DNA from: an uncultured Bacilli bacterium
GTDB lineage: Bacteria; Bacillota_I; Bacilli_A; RF39; UBA660
Assembly (NCBI GenBank): GCA_947630585.1
Contig: CANRIE010000102.1
Span: forward strand, 1 to 5,814
Length of the DNA: 5,814 nt
Direction: 5' to 3'
Part shown: positions 5,776 through 5,814 of the stretch, piece after piece
Layout: the number at the start of each line of letters is the position of its first letter
How positions within the stretch are numbered: the stretch's first letter is position 1
Made by a program: the position numbers and the translations under genes
Notes under the pieces: generated by a model
What the model saw: the letters and a program-made list of their open reading frames with translations, nothing else
The model's database searches: none
Told to the model about the DNA's origin: nothing

Positions 5776-5814
5776 ATACTTTTTGCAATTTTTGTTATAT
5801 TTTTACTTTTGAAG

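Noticed and set aside
5753..5814. 3' end of another minus-strand gene (e.g. trmD) at the right edge
   Set aside because: The short open frames here are low-complexity A/T sequence, do not resemble TrmD, and overlap the promoter region.

Overview
The window looks like chromosome of an AT-rich, walled member of the Bacillota, probably class Bacilli (an Erysipelotrichia/RF39-like gut lineage would fit; this is inference). Evidence: strong A/T codon bias, purine-rich Shine-Dalgarno sites, a class A penicillin-binding protein, an RbgA-type ribosome GTPase beside rplS and lepB as in Firmicutes, and a sigma factor resembling sporulation SigE/SigK. The standard genetic code fits: tryptophans are TGG and the sigma gene ends in TGA.

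Layout. Plus strand, 1-2529: a class A penicillin-binding protein (glycosyltransferase plus transpeptidase) entering from the left edge, with an FN3-like and an Ig-like domain at its C-terminus. It converges on a minus-strand gene cluster, and a short hairpin at 2528-2560 can terminate both. The minus-strand cluster reads right to left: rplS (L19) behind a promoter and a possible L19 leader hairpin; a hairpin/T-tract; lepB (signal peptidase I); a SigK-like sigma factor; a 38-residue ORF; a YgjV-like membrane protein; and rbgA. Spacings from lepB onward are short (14 nt, 33 nt, a 4-nt ATGA overlap, 18 nt), so this is probably one operon.

Biology. rplS and rbgA serve the large ribosomal subunit, with RbgA acting late in 50S assembly. 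LepB removes signal peptides from exported proteins. The PBP polymerises and cross-links peptidoglycan outside the membrane. The sigma factor and the YgjV-like protein sit between lepB and rbgA, which in many Firmicutes lie close together.

The most unusual point is between the sigma gene and the YgjV-like gene. The short ORF there carries a near-identical copy (51 of 57 nt, with a 29-nt exact core) of the 3' end of the neighbouring lepB, in the same codon phase. It has its own strong ribosome-binding site and overlaps the next start codon. The two copies flank the sigma gene as direct repeats, so the sigma gene may be an insertion that duplicated the lepB tail. A second oddity is that lepB has no Shine-Dalgarno site: its ATG directly follows the T-tract of an intrinsic-terminator-like hairpin.
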